From: Desulfacinum sp.
GTDB lineage: Bacteria > Desulfobacterota > Syntrophobacteria > Syntrophobacterales > DSM-9756
Direction of reading: 5' to 3'
DNA length: 64,000 nt
Assembly: GCA_014359885.1 (NCBI GenBank)
Contig: JACIYN010000005.1
Span: forward strand, 1 to 64,000
A program made the position numbers and the translations under genes. Position 1 is the first letter of the stretch; each line of letters starts with the position of its first letter. This document shows positions 7,941 through 17,527 of this stretch, piece by piece. Below the pieces are notes generated by a model. It was given only the letters and a program-made list of their open reading frames with translations, made no database searches and was not told the origin of the DNA.

Positions 7941-9564
7941 TCAATTAGGTTGGCACGCAAGGACCGCTTCGGACAGCCCGTAGCGCTTGATTTTTTTGGC
8001 CAGGCCGTAGCGACTGAGCCCCAGAAGATCGGCGGCCTTCGTCTGGTTCCCTCCGCAGGCCTTGAGGGCATCCACAATGAGGGTTCTTTCCAGCGCTTCC
8101 ACCCGGTCTTTGAGATTGCCCGGATGACTTCGGCACGAGGAGGAAACATTTCCCAAAAGCCTGGGACTCAGGTGCTCCAAGCCGATCGGACGGCCATCTT
8201 CGGCCACGGCCACGGCTCGTTCGATCTCATTTCGCAACTCCCGAACGTTGCCCGGGAAGGGCCAGGATTCGAGGCATTGAAGAGCCGCGGGATCGATGGC
8301 CGGACTGTTCTTTTGGTATTTTTCATCGAATTTGTTAAGAAAAAAAGAAGCCAAGAGAGGAATGTCTCCATGCCGCTCCCGGAGGGGCGGCAGGTGGATT
8401 CGAAAGACCCCGATCCGGTAATAGAGGTCTTCGCGAAAGCGCCCCGTCTCCACCTCCCGCTCAAGATCCTTGTGAGTGGCGGTGATCAGCCGAAAATCCG
8501 AACGGCGAATCTCGTTGGACCCCACCGGCCGGAAACAGCCGTCTTCCAGCGCCCGGAGCAGGCCTTTTTGGATTTCCATGGGAAGATCGCCTATCTCGTC
8601 AAGAAAAAGCGTTCCTCCGTCGGCCCTTTCGATCAGTCCCTTCCGGTCCCTGTCGGCTCCAGAAAAGGCCCCCTTCACATGGCCGAAAAGCTCCGAAGCG
8701 AACAACCCGGGGGCGATGGTAGCGCAATTTTCCGCCACGAAAGGCCCGGCTTTCCGGGATCCCCCAAAATGGAGACAGCGGGCGATCAGCTCCTTGCCCG
8801 TACCCGTCTCGCCCTGGATCAGGACCGTGATGTCGGAATCCACGGCATGTCGGGCATGTTGAAAAACCTGGAGCATGGCGTCGCTGGATCCGACGATCTG
8901 TTCAAAATGGTACCGACCCTCCACTTCCCGGAGCAACCGTTGCTTTTCCCGCTCGATCTTTTCCAACTGCTGTGAACGCAAATCCACCAGGGCTCGCAGT
9001 TCGGCATTGGCCCTTTCTAATCGGTCGATGAGCTCGGCCTTCTCAATGGCCAGGCAGAGGATTCCCGCCAGAGCTTCCCCCAGTTCCACATCTTCCGGCA
9101 GGAATCGTCCGCGGCGTTTGTTGATACACTCCAGAACACCAACCGTTCGATCCCCGGAAACGAGAGGAATCGCCAGGATGGACCGGCTCTCGAAGCCTGC
9201 CGCCCGATCCACCCCTCGAAAATGGCGCGGATCCTTGCGGACATCCGAGATCACCTCGGTCTTGCGGCTCTTGAAAACCGCCCCCGCGATGCTCTCGCAA
9301 CGGAATCCGAGACCTTTGCACCACTTCTTGGGAAACGCTGCCGGTGTTTTCCGCCCACACCAGCCGCAGGGCCTTTCCTTCACTTTCCGGCAGCATTATG
9401 GAGACGGCCTCCACGTCCATGATCCGGCGCAATTCCGGCAGGGTGTGTTGCATGAGGGAATCGAGGTCCACAAAGCGATGAAGCCGGAGGCTGAGGCCCA
9501 GCAGGACGCCCATCCGGCCCGACACTCCGTTGGTGCCGCCGGCGGAATGGCAAACCGCAACCAT
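7941..9564 (-). CDS. GAF domain sigma-54-dependent transcriptional activator, with a frameshift near 9316
   Basis: The gene reads as two frames. The first starts at the ATG at 9564 (GAGGGGGATGCC upstream) and encodes the start of a GAF domain up to SVSQEVVQ. The second resumes as GLGFRCESIAGAVF and continues to the stop at 7941. Removing one A from the AAA run at 9315-9317 fuses them into a normal GAF domain, so this is a one-base insertion or sequencing error. Downstream are a coiled coil, an AAA+ sigma-54 interaction domain (GETGTGKE Walker A, GAFSGA in place of the usual GAFTGA, LFLDEIGD Walker B) and a Fis-type HTH (GGNQTKAADLLGLSRYGLAKK). The target promoters are unknown; the small secreted protein gene is next downstream. 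Confidence 0.8.
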
Positions 9565-9818
9565 GGCATCCCCCTCGCGGGCCCTCGGCTCAAAGTCATG
9601 GGAGGAAAGAGGCTGTGCGCAAAAGCCGTCCGCCCAGCCAGCATTTTGGAAGGATTTTAGGAGTCCAATTGAGGTGTCTGGGCTCGAACACAAGTGAATG
9701 CACAACCCGCCCTGAAACAGAACTATTTAAATTTTAGCAGCCATTGCAACCGATGGCAAATCAACACTGAATCTCATTCAGTCTCAGACGGGTGCGGATG
9801 CCGGGCGCTTGCAAGTGA
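9565..9818. promoter_or_regulatory. Intergenic region with palindrome CTGAAT-CTC-ATTCAG
   Basis: This 254-bp A/T-richer stretch lies upstream of the sigma-54 activator and downstream of the beta-grasp-like gene, and holds no ORF. A 15-bp palindrome at 9767-9781 could be a regulator site. No consensus sigma-54 promoter was recognised by eye. Confidence 0.3.
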
Positions 9819-10412
9819 TCAGACCGAGCAGACGAAACGAACCTGACGGCTCCCTTCTTCCAACAATCGCCGCCGTGCTTCCTCGGCACTGAGTTCCGCC
9901 CCGTCCACCAGGGCTTTTTCGACCGACAAGCCTGGTTCTCGTGCAACGGAATCGAGCACCGACAGAGCGGTCTTCCGATCCAAGATCACCCCCGTTTGGA
10001 GAAGCCGGGGGCCCATATCGCCGATCAGGCTGTTGAAGAGCTTGACGTGGATACGGATGTGATCCTTCCGGTTCCCGGAATCACCCGAGCGGGTTTCGGG
10101 GCGGCCTGCCCGCCGCAACCCGGCAAACGGACTTCCCTTTCGCAGTATGGCCCCGGCCAGTCCCGGCATGGGTCCGGAAAGCGCCACCACATCCCCGTCT
10201 CCCACCCGAGTGGATTCCATGTCGTCCACGGGAGTCCCGTTGAGAAAGACCGTCCCGATCTTGGTCGCCGCAAAGTCTTTGTCGAAGCCCCATACATTTG
10301 TGATGATCGACTCCAGGGACTGGGAGCCCGGCACCTCCACGTCCACCCTCTGTTGCAGTACGGGAAAGAACGCCGGCATGGGATTTTCCGCCTTCAAACA
10401 GATCTCCATCAT
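9819..10412 (-). CDS. Hypothetical protein with possible MoaD/ThiS-like beta-grasp domain
   Basis: This 197-residue soluble protein is preceded by GGCGGAGGGATTCTC. Residues about 20-105 follow the pattern of a MoaD/ThiS-type beta-grasp domain: a first strand pair ending VDVEVPGSQSLESII, then VFLNGTPVDDMESTRVGDGDVVALSGPMPG, matching the 'NGxxVdxxxxLxDGDxV' core of that superfamily. There is no C-terminal Gly-Gly, and about 90 extra residues follow (KLFNSLIGDMGPRLLQTGVIL and a charged helical tail), so it is probably not a sulfur carrier. It is transcribed divergently from a proteasome-type hydrolase gene across a 142-bp spacer. The fold call is by pattern only. Confidence 0.45.
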   Translation of the reverse strand: MMEICLKAENPMPAFFPVLQQRVDVEVPGSQSLESIITNVWGFDKDFAATKIGTVFLNGTPVDDMESTRVGDGDVVALSGPMPGLAGAILRKGSPFAGLRRAGRPETRSGDSGNRKDHIRIHVKLFNSLIGDMGPRLLQTGVILDRKTALSVLDSVAREPGLSVEKALVDGAELSAEEARRRLLEEGSRQVRFVCSV

Positions 10413-10554
10413 GAGAATCCCTCCGCCTTGTTAACGCACCTGGGTTTCTGGACGGCCCAACCGCAAAAAATCGCGCGTCTTGTCCGCCGCCCTTCCTTAT
10501 GCCACAATCGGCCGAGGATTGACACGCCTGAGCCTCGGTCGCAAGGAGATTTCC

Positions 10555-11220
10555 ATGACACAGGTCTTTGGATACCACACCCCGGAGGGCGCTGTCCTGG
10601 CCACCGACAGTCTGGCTCTCCACTTCGACCCGCAGAGGGACGAACCGAGACGAGACGCGGTCCGAAAGGTTGTGCACTTGTCGTCCCACTGCGTACTCAT
10701 CGCCGCAGGCGCCGGCCACGGACTGGCCCTGGCACAGGCCTTTGCCGAGTATGTCCGGGGAAGGGGCGTGCGCGAGACGGACGCGATTCTCGACCAGGCC
10801 CTTGCCTTTTGCTCGGCACATTGGCTGAAAGTCCGCAACCGCTTGGCAGCCTTTCCATCGTCCCGTGGGGACCTGGAGCGCTTCTATCTCCTGCTGGCGG
10901 GGATGACCGACCGAGGGGGGCACCCCGCATGCCGTGTGCTCCTGCTGGGATGCGACGAACCCGGGGAGCCCCTGGCTCCCTTGCCTGTGGGCACTGCGGT
11001 GGCCATCCCCCGCCACATGGGATTCGAGATGCGCATGGCCCGGCTGAGCGAAACGGAAAGGGATCTGGAAAGCGTGGAGAAGATCATGGAGGGCTTTCTG
11101 GTTCGGCTGGCCGAACGATCCGAGGACGTGGCCCCTCCCCTGACCTTCCTGCGCATCGACCCGGACGGTGTGCGGGAAAGGACGCTGGACGGCACATGGT
11201 TTGAGCCTCCATCGCGGTGA
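10555..11220 (+). CDS. Proteasome-type Ntn hydrolase (HslV/Anbu-like superfamily), divergent
   Basis: The start at 10555 is set by AAGGAGATTTCC just upstream; the open frame extends further 5' without a ribosome site. After Met removal the N-terminal residue is Thr1 (TQVFGYHTPEGAVLATD). Asp sits exactly at position 17, and a Lys at 37 (RKVVHL) falls where Lys33 of proteasome beta subunits is expected, followed by the IAAGAG turn. These match the Thr1/Asp17/Lys33 active site of the beta-type proteasome, HslV and Anbu families. At 221 residues the length fits. No partner ATPase gene is nearby. Function as a self-compartmentalising peptidase is inferred. Confidence 0.65.
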   Translation: MTQVFGYHTPEGAVLATDSLALHFDPQRDEPRRDAVRKVVHLSSHCVLIAAGAGHGLALAQAFAEYVRGRGVRETDAILDQALAFCSAHWLKVRNRLAAFPSSRGDLERFYLLLAGMTDRGGHPACRVLLLGCDEPGEPLAPLPVGTAVAIPRHMGFEMRMARLSETERDLESVEKIMEGFLVRLAERSEDVAPPLTFLRIDPDGVRERTLDGTWFEPPSR

Positions 11221-11262
11221 GCCGTGACAACCCAAAAAGAAGATCGCCTTCCAGAGGCAGAA

Positions 11263-11298
11263 CACTGTAGGGGCGAATGATCATTCGCCCCTACAGTG
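11263..11298. repeat. Perfect 36-bp palindrome of the dispersed repeat family
   Basis: CACTGTAGGGGCGAATGA is followed directly by its exact reverse complement. It lies 42 bp after the proteasome-like gene and before the end of the convergent efflux operon. RNA from either strand would form a long hairpin that could also stop transcription. Confidence 0.8.
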
Positions 11299-11367
11299 CG
11301 TCCGTCCCGGGGTCACGAAGTTGTTGCCCACACACCCGAGGTGCGGCCGGTCCCAAGGCAGGCGTCT

Positions 11368-11658
11368 TCAGTCGATTCGCTCCACGGCCGAGCGAAAAAC
11401 TTCGATTCCCCGGCGGCCCATCCGATCCTTGAGTTCCCTCAGGGCCCGAAGAAGCTCGGACGCGACGGGATCCTCGGCGACGACCACCACGGCGCAATTG
11501 AAACCGGGCCAGACGGAGGTGTCCATCTTGGGGTCTGCATGGGGCCCCTTGCCCAGCACCCGATCCCACTTGGTAAACCCCGTAACGCAACAGTGGTCTA
11601 GCATTTCCATCACGTCTTCGTCGTAGGCCACATCGTAGAAGATCCAGTACATGTGCAT
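11368..11658 (-). CDS. PG0541-family transporter-associated protein
   Basis: This 96-residue soluble protein has the alpha/beta layout of the small PG0541-type family that follows RND efflux genes: MHMYWIFYDVAYDEDVMEMLD, TGFTKWDRVLGKGPHADPKMDTSVWPGFN, CAVVVVAEDPVASELLRALRELK. The PII-like ferredoxin fold suggests regulation or sensing tied to the pump. It is the last gene of the efflux operon, 29 bp after the RND gene. Confidence 0.75.
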   Translation of the reverse strand: MHMYWIFYDVAYDEDVMEMLDHCCVTGFTKWDRVLGKGPHADPKMDTSVWPGFNCAVVVVAEDPVASELLRALRELKDRMGRRGIEVFRSAVERID

Positions 11659-11687
11659 GGGGCCGCGTGCCTCCTCTTCTGATTCTC

Positions 11688-14600
11688 CTACCCGCTGGTA
11701 CGCCGGCTTCGGCGGCGGCTTTCCAGATGGTAGTAGAGCGTGGGGACCAGCACCAGGGTCACCAGACTGGACACCGAAAGACCCCCCAGCATGGTGATGC
11801 CCAGGGGATTCCAGGTCTCGGCTCCCACGCTGCGGGACACCGCCATGGGAAGCATCCCGAAAAAGGTGGTGAGCGTCGTCATGAGCACGGGACGAAGCCG
11901 GCTTCTCCCCGCCCGGGTCACCGCATGGAAAAGATCCAACCCCCTCTTTTCCAACAAGTGCGTGTAGTCCAGCAGGACGATGCCGTTGTTGACCACGATC
12001 CCCACCAGCATGACCACTCCCATGAAGGAGACGATGCCCAGGGTGGTGTCGGTCAAGTAGAACGCGTACAACACCCCCGTCACGGCGAAGGGAACGGAAA
12101 ACATGATGATGAGAGGATCCCTGAGATTGCCGAAAAGCGAGGCCATGACCATGTAAACCAGCACGATTCCGAGAACGAAAAGGGTGGTGAGTTCCCGGAA
12201 GGCCTTCTGCTGCTCCTCCACATCGCCGCCGAATCCCACGCTAACTCCCTCCGGAAGATCCAGCCCTTTGAGCTTTTCCCGGATCTCGGCGCTGGCCGAT
12301 CCCAGGGATCTTTGCCACAGGTCCGCTTCCACCTTCACGATCTTCTGGCGGTTTTTGCGCTCGATTTCGATGGGCCCCTGCCCTTCACGAACCCGGACCA
12401 GGTTCTTGAGGGGAACCTGGCGCCCGTCGGGAAGGGTTACGGGCACGCGAAGCAGGTTTTCCAGGCGGTTCTTGTCCTTCTGCGAAAGGCGCGTGAAGAT
12501 CTCGAAGCTGTCGCCGGCATCCCGGTACAGGCTGGCTTCCTTGCCGTAAAAGTAGTTTCTCAGGACCGCCGCCACCTGGGCCACGCGCAGCCCCATGGAC
12601 GCCGCCTTTTCCCGGTCCACCTCCACCCACAGCTCCGGGCGTGGGGGTTTCTGGCTGATCTCCACGTCCACCAGGCCCGGAATCGTGAGAAAGACGGCCT
12701 CCACGCGGCGCGCCACGTCCATGAGCACGTCCATGTCCGATCCCTGAATCTCCAGGGAAACCGCCTTCCCCCGCCCCTTGAGGATGGACGAGATGGGATC
12801 CACGGCGCTCACCATGATGCGGCTGATCCCCGGGATCTTCTGGACCTCCTCGCGCAGCAGGGCCGCGATCTCCTTGGCGCTCCGATCCCGCTTATCGCGG
12901 TCCACCAGTTTGAAACCGATCTCCCCCACGTTGGCCCCTTCCTCGAAACCGAGAGCCACGCCGATGCCCTCTTCCGACTGTCCGTCGAAGGCATAGGAGT
13001 GGCGAAACTCCTCGGGACGCACCACCTTCTCGATGTTTTTCTGGATGGCCTCCACCACCCGGTTGGTCTCTTCGATCCGGGTACCTTCGGGGAGGCGGAA
13101 ATCCACGCTCACGTCCCCCGAGTCCACCTCGGGCATAAAGGACGTGGAAAGGAACGGAACCAGGGAAAGCCCGCTCACAAAGACCGCCACCGCCAGAAAG
13201 AAGACGGTCTTGCGGTGCGAAAGACTCCACGCCAGGATCGCCTGATAGCGCCCTTCCAGGATCTCGAAGGCCCTTTCGCTCCACCGGTAGGCCGCCCCGG
13301 CCGGGCCGCGGTGCCTGGACCGGTCGAACTGGTCCCGATGCAGCCACTTGGAAGAGAGCATGGGCGTCAAAGTCAGGGCCGTCACCAGGGAGGCCACCAG
13401 CGTGACCACCACCACAAACCCCAACTGCTGGAAGATGATGCCGGCCAATCCGGTGAGGAACATGAGCGGGACGAAGACCACCACCGTGGTCAGGGTGGAT
13501 GCCGTGATGGCCAGGCCCATCTCGCTCGCCCCGAACATGGCCGCCGTGGTCCGGCGCCCGCCTTTTTCCAGGTAGCGCACGATGTTTTCCAAGACCACAA
13601 TGCCGTTGTCCACCACCATGCCCGAAGCGATGGCCAGGGACATGAGCGAGACCAGGTTGATGGTGTAGCCGGAAAAGTAGAGAAAGATGAAGGAAAGGAC
13701 CAAGGAAAAGGGAATGCTCAGGGCGATGATAAGAGCCGAGCGCACCTGCCGAAGGAAGGCCACCGTGACCAGCACCACCAGCACGATGCCGTAAAGGAGC
13801 GTGTTCCTCAGGTTGTAGATGGACGTGAGGATGTTCTCCGAAGTGTCCATCACGATGTGGATCTTCACATCGCTGGGGAGCCTCTCTTGAATCTGGGCCA
13901 CTTTTCGGCGCACGCGCCGGGAGACCTCCACCGTGTTTTCACCCGTCTGTTTTTGCAGGATGAGCACGATGGCGGGCTTTCCGTCCCCCCAGCCGTTCAA
14001 TTCCATGGGCTTGAAGCCGTCTTCCACCTGTGCCACATCCCTCAGGTACACGGGCTTGCCCTGGAAAAATCCCACCACGGTATCGGCCATCTGGGCGGCG
14101 TTCTCGTAGCGGGCCGGCACGCGCACGAAGTATTCCCTCCGCCCCGCCTTGATGTTCCCGGCCGGCACGCTCACATTCTCCGCCGCCAAGACCCGGTTGA
14201 TCTGTTCCAGGTTCAACCCGTAGCCTTCCACCTTGTCCAGGTCGAAATAGACGTTGATGCGGCGCCGGAGCCCCCCGTAGAGCTGAATCGCCCCCACGCC
14301 CGGAACCCGCTTCAGTTCATCGGAAATGGTCTTGTCCACCAGGTGATAGAGGCGCGGCCAGCTGGCGTCGGCCGTGATGGTCATGAAGAAGATGGGCGCC
14401 GTGGCGCTGCTGAACTTGTAGAGCACGGGGGTTTCCACGTCGGGAGGCAGATCCCTCTTGGCCCGCTCCAGCCAGTCCCGGATATCGTTGGTGGCTTCGG
14501 AAAGATCGGTCCCCCAGTCGAAGCGACAGACCACCACGGACAGGTTGTCCAGGGACTTGGAAGTGAGGGTGTCCAGGTTGCTCACCGTGTTCACCTGGTC

Positions 14601-14804
14601 CTCGATCACCTCGGTCACCTCCGTTTCCACGTCGGAGGCGCTGGCGCCGGGCCAGGTGGTGAGAATGGAAACCACCGGCGGGCTGATATCGGGAAACATG
14701 TCGATGCTGATTCGAAAAAGGGAGAGCATCCCGAGCAGCAGGCCGGCCAGAAGGAACATGAGCGTGGCCACGGGTTGTCGAACGGCAAATTCGGGCAGTC
14801 GCAT
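11688..14804 (-). CDS. RND efflux transporter, inner-membrane permease (HAE1/AcrB-type)
   Basis: This 1038-residue protein starts MRLPEFAVRQPVATLMF and has the internally duplicated RND architecture: a TM, a large periplasmic porter loop, a 6-TM bundle, and the same again. The TM4 segment reads GMVVDNGIVVLEN, where AcrB has two aspartates; here the second is Asn, as in several HAE1-like members. It is the proton-driven pump that extrudes drugs, bile-like or lipid compounds through a TolC channel. It begins 4 bp after the adaptor gene stop, and the order TetR-TolC-MFP-RND is a standard efflux operon. The substrate is unknown. Confidence 0.93.
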   Translation of the reverse strand: MRLPEFAVRQPVATLMFLLAGLLLGMLSLFRISIDMFPDISPPVVSILTTWPGASASDVETEVTEVIEDQVNTVSNLDTLTSKSLDNLSVVVCRFDWGTDLSEATNDIRDWLERAKRDLPPDVETPVLYKFSSATAPIFFMTITADASWPRLYHLVDKTISDELKRVPGVGAIQLYGGLRRRINVYFDLDKVEGYGLNLEQINRVLAAENVSVPAGNIKAGRREYFVRVPARYENAAQMADTVVGFFQGKPVYLRDVAQVEDGFKPMELNGWGDGKPAIVLILQKQTGENTVEVSRRVRRKVAQIQERLPSDVKIHIVMDTSENILTSIYNLRNTLLYGIVLVVLVTVAFLRQVRSALIIALSIPFSLVLSFIFLYFSGYTINLVSLMSLAIASGMVVDNGIVVLENIVRYLEKGGRRTTAAMFGASEMGLAITASTLTTVVVFVPLMFLTGLAGIIFQQLGFVVVVTLVASLVTALTLTPMLSSKWLHRDQFDRSRHRGPAGAAYRWSERAFEILEGRYQAILAWSLSHRKTVFFLAVAVFVSGLSLVPFLSTSFMPEVDSGDVSVDFRLPEGTRIEETNRVVEAIQKNIEKVVRPEEFRHSYAFDGQSEEGIGVALGFEEGANVGEIGFKLVDRDKRDRSAKEIAALLREEVQKIPGISRIMVSAVDPISSILKGRGKAVSLEIQGSDMDVLMDVARRVEAVFLTIPGLVDVEISQKPPRPELWVEVDREKAASMGLRVAQVAAVLRNYFYGKEASLYRDAGDSFEIFTRLSQKDKNRLENLLRVPVTLPDGRQVPLKNLVRVREGQGPIEIERKNRQKIVKVEADLWQRSLGSASAEIREKLKGLDLPEGVSVGFGGDVEEQQKAFRELTTLFVLGIVLVYMVMASLFGNLRDPLIIMFSVPFAVTGVLYAFYLTDTTLGIVSFMGVVMLVGIVVNNGIVLLDYTHLLEKRGLDLFHAVTRAGRSRLRPVLMTTLTTFFGMLPMAVSRSVGAETWNPLGITMLGGLSVSSLVTLVLVPTLYYHLESRRRSRRTSG

Positions 14805-14808
14805 GGAC

Positions 14809-15951
14809 TCAGCTCCCCTCCCCCTGCACAACCTCCACCGGAACCCCTTCGCTCAGCTGGTTCTGGCCCCGGACCACCACCCGGTCTCCTTCTTGAAGCC
14901 CTTCCACGACTTCCACCAGGGTCTCCCGTTCCGCACCCAACCGAACATTGCGTAAAACCGCCTTGCCATCCCGAACCACGAAGACATACGGGGTGCCCGT
15001 CCCGGGAACCCGCAGCACCGCATCCCTTTCGATGACCAGCGCCCGGCGGCTGCCCAGGAAGAGGCGCACATGGGCGAACATGCCCGAGCGGAGCGCCAGG
15101 TCCGGGTTGGGCACGTGGAGTTCGGCCTGTGCCGTTCGCGTCACCGGATCCAGCACCGGGGTGAGCACCTGAACCCGGCCGCGGAAGACCCGCGCCGGGT
15201 AGGCCGCCACCCGGCATTCCGCTGGCATTCCTTCCCGGATCAGAGGAAAATCCGGTTCGGACACCTGGAAGACCACCTTGAGGCGGTCTTCGGTGGTGAT
15301 CCGGACCACCGGTTTCTTGGTATCGGTCATGTTGCCGGGATCCAGGTAGCGGTCCGCGAGCAGGCCGTCCATGGGAGCCTTCAGCGTGAAGTCCCCGTGG
15401 AGAACCTGCAGGGCCTCCAGGGCCGACCGGGCTTCTTTCAACCGGGCCAGGGCAGCTTCGTGCTCGCTGCGGATTCGATCCAGCCGCTGCCGGGCCACCG
15501 CCTTTTCCTTGTAGAGGGCCTCGAAACGGGCCCGATCCCTTTCCAGAAGCCCCACCTGGGTGGCCGCCGCTTCCACCGCAGCCCGCGCCTGGTCCAACCG
15601 GGCCCGGATCTCCGCATCGTCCAGCCGCACCAGGACCTGCCCCGCCCGAACGCGCTCGCCTCGTTCCGCCGTGATCTCCAGAACCCTCTTGCCGCTCACG
15701 GTGGGATACAGGAAAACATCCTGCAGCGGCCGCAGATCGCCCGTGGTTTCAAGCCACCGTTCCACATCCCCCATCCGCGCCTCGATCACGGACACGGGGA
15801 CTCGCGTTAGAGCCTCCTCCCGCGGCTCTTCCCGGCTGTAAAGCCGCCAGAAATTGAAGCCCGCCACCGCCAGAAAAGCAACGGCCACCGCGACAACCCC
15901 GATGGTGCCCCATCCCTTGGATTTTCTGGAAGACTCGTCCGTCATGCGCAT
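14809..15951 (-). CDS. RND efflux periplasmic adaptor (membrane fusion protein)
   Basis: This 380-residue protein has an N-terminal signal anchor (about 15-38), a split biotinyl-lipoyl domain (TVSGKRVLEITAERGERVRAGQVLVRLDD and FTLKAPMDGLLADRYLDPGNM) around a long coiled-coil hairpin (about 115-190), a beta-barrel domain (VVFQVSEPDFPLIREGMPAECRV) and a C-terminal membrane-proximal domain. This is the HlyD/AcrA adaptor layout. It bridges the RND pump and the TolC-like outer-membrane channel encoded next to it. Confidence 0.92.
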   Translation of the reverse strand: MRMTDESSRKSKGWGTIGVVAVAVAFLAVAGFNFWRLYSREEPREEALTRVPVSVIEARMGDVERWLETTGDLRPLQDVFLYPTVSGKRVLEITAERGERVRAGQVLVRLDDAEIRARLDQARAAVEAAATQVGLLERDRARFEALYKEKAVARQRLDRIRSEHEAALARLKEARSALEALQVLHGDFTLKAPMDGLLADRYLDPGNMTDTKKPVVRITTEDRLKVVFQVSEPDFPLIREGMPAECRVAAYPARVFRGRVQVLTPVLDPVTRTAQAELHVPNPDLALRSGMFAHVRLFLGSRRALVIERDAVLRVPGTGTPYVFVVRDGKAVLRNVRLGAERETLVEVVEGLQEGDRVVVRGQNQLSEGVPVEVVQGEGS

Positions 15952-16002
15952 CTCCGGATCTCTTGCACTCTCAGCGGAAAAGAAAGCTTTTGATCGTTTA
16001 TT

Positions 16003-17346
16003 TCACTGGCGCCCGAGGGCCCGATCCAGCTCCGCGCGGGCCAGGTGCCAGCCGTAATGGGCACCGTAGTAGTTGGCTTCCGCCTGGGTGAGATAGGCCC
16101 GGGCGTCCAGGACCTCGGTGGAGGTGGTCACCTGCTGGCGGTACTGGAGGCGCGTGATGCGAAGATTCTCCCGGGCTTGTTCCAGGGCCGCCACAGCCGT
16201 TTCCACGTTGGCCTGGGCCACCTCCAAATCGGCCACCGCCGCCTTCACCTCTAGGCGCACACTCTCTTCGATGTCCGCCAGACGCTCCGCGAGGCTCCGG
16301 GCCGTCGCTTCCTGTCGCCGGACGGCCGCCCGCGTCCTTCCCCATTCGAAGAAAGGCCATTCCAAGCGCACACCCAGCGCGGTGGTGTCGGGATTCTGGT
16401 AGTCGTTCTCCTCACCCAGCGGATCCTTGCCGCTTCGTTCCAGGCGCCCCACGAGGAAGATCTTGGGATACAACTCGCTGGCCGCCAGCCGCACCCCCTC
16501 CCGGGCCTGCTCCACGGCCAGCCTCAGCACACGCAGCTCCGGCCGTTGGCGCACCGCTTCGTCCATGAGCGCTTCCAGGGGGTACGCGCCGGGAGAAAAG
16601 CGCACCACGTCGGCCACCCGCGTGGGGGCGTTGAGCGGGCGGCCCAGCAAGCGATTGAGATCCGCCGTGGCCACTTCCACATCCTTCGCGCGCCGAACCT
16701 TGGTCTGGCGCGCTTGGGCCAGGGCCACCCGGGATTTCAGAACGTCATTGAAGGGGATCAAACCTTGTTCGTAGAATTTCTCGGCATCCCGAAGATGGGC
16801 CGCCAGTTGGGTTTCCTCCTCGGAGGCCACCTCCAGGAATCTCCGGGCCAGAAGAACACGGAAATAGGCCGTCTTCACCCTCTTGGACACGTCCAGGACC
16901 GCTTGCTCCTTCTGAACCTCGGAGCGGGCCAGATCCAGGGCGGCGATCTTCTTTTTCGTCACCAGGGCGAACCCCGTAAAGAGCGGCTGGGAGACCGTCA
17001 GATCCCAGGTGAATTGGTTCCGGTGGCCCACTTCCACTTCCTGACTTCCCAGGCCGGTCTTGAAGATGGCGTAGGGGTTGTCCTCCAGGCGAAAGTATTC
17101 GTAGTGGGCGGAAAAGGTGGGAAGAAGAGCTGCTTTCGCCTCCTTGAGGCCCTCCGCCGCGGCCCGCTCCAGTTCCCTGGCTTCCTTGATAAGATGATCG
17201 TTGGAAAGCGCCTCCCGAAGGGCATCCTGAAGGGTCAGAACCTCCCCGGACCCCTCCGCCAGACAGTCGGTGCCGAGGCCCAGACAGACCGCCATGGCCA
17301 GCACCACAGCCCACAGCGCCTTCGCGGCGTAGAGCCGTTTCCACAT
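16003..17346 (-). CDS. TolC-family outer membrane efflux protein
   Basis: This 447-residue protein has a signal peptide (MWKRLYAAKALWAVVLAMAVCLGLG) and two structural repeats rich in long amphipathic helices (ELERAAAEGLKEAKAALLP.., AVADLEVAQANVETAVAALEQARENLRITRLQYRQQ), as in TolC/CusC channels. The sequence LDARAYLTQAEANYYGAHYGWHLARAELDRALG is a typical family ending. It lies 51 bp upstream of the adaptor gene, and AAAGGAGCGGGATGA precedes the ATG. Confidence 0.92.
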   Translation of the reverse strand: MWKRLYAAKALWAVVLAMAVCLGLGTDCLAEGSGEVLTLQDALREALSNDHLIKEARELERAAAEGLKEAKAALLPTFSAHYEYFRLEDNPYAIFKTGLGSQEVEVGHRNQFTWDLTVSQPLFTGFALVTKKKIAALDLARSEVQKEQAVLDVSKRVKTAYFRVLLARRFLEVASEEETQLAAHLRDAEKFYEQGLIPFNDVLKSRVALAQARQTKVRRAKDVEVATADLNRLLGRPLNAPTRVADVVRFSPGAYPLEALMDEAVRQRPELRVLRLAVEQAREGVRLAASELYPKIFLVGRLERSGKDPLGEENDYQNPDTTALGVRLEWPFFEWGRTRAAVRRQEATARSLAERLADIEESVRLEVKAAVADLEVAQANVETAVAALEQARENLRITRLQYRQQVTTSTEVLDARAYLTQAEANYYGAHYGWHLARAELDRALGRQ

Positions 17347-17527
17347 TCATCCCGCTCCTTTCCGGTCCCTTTCCCGACAAAACCGAACAGATACATCAAG
17401 GATCACGGCGCTTTCTCCCACGACACCCCTCCATCCTGCCCAAGACCGCGGCGACAGGCTCCCCGACACCATGCATGCCCCAATGGATTGATTCTTTCGG
17501 CGGTTGGAAAGAGCCATCCCCTTGGGA

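Noticed and set aside
11667-15035. A 1122-codon plus-strand frame over the RND efflux genes
   Set aside because: The minus strand carries the standard MFP and RND genes; the plus frame is compositionally biased and unsupported.
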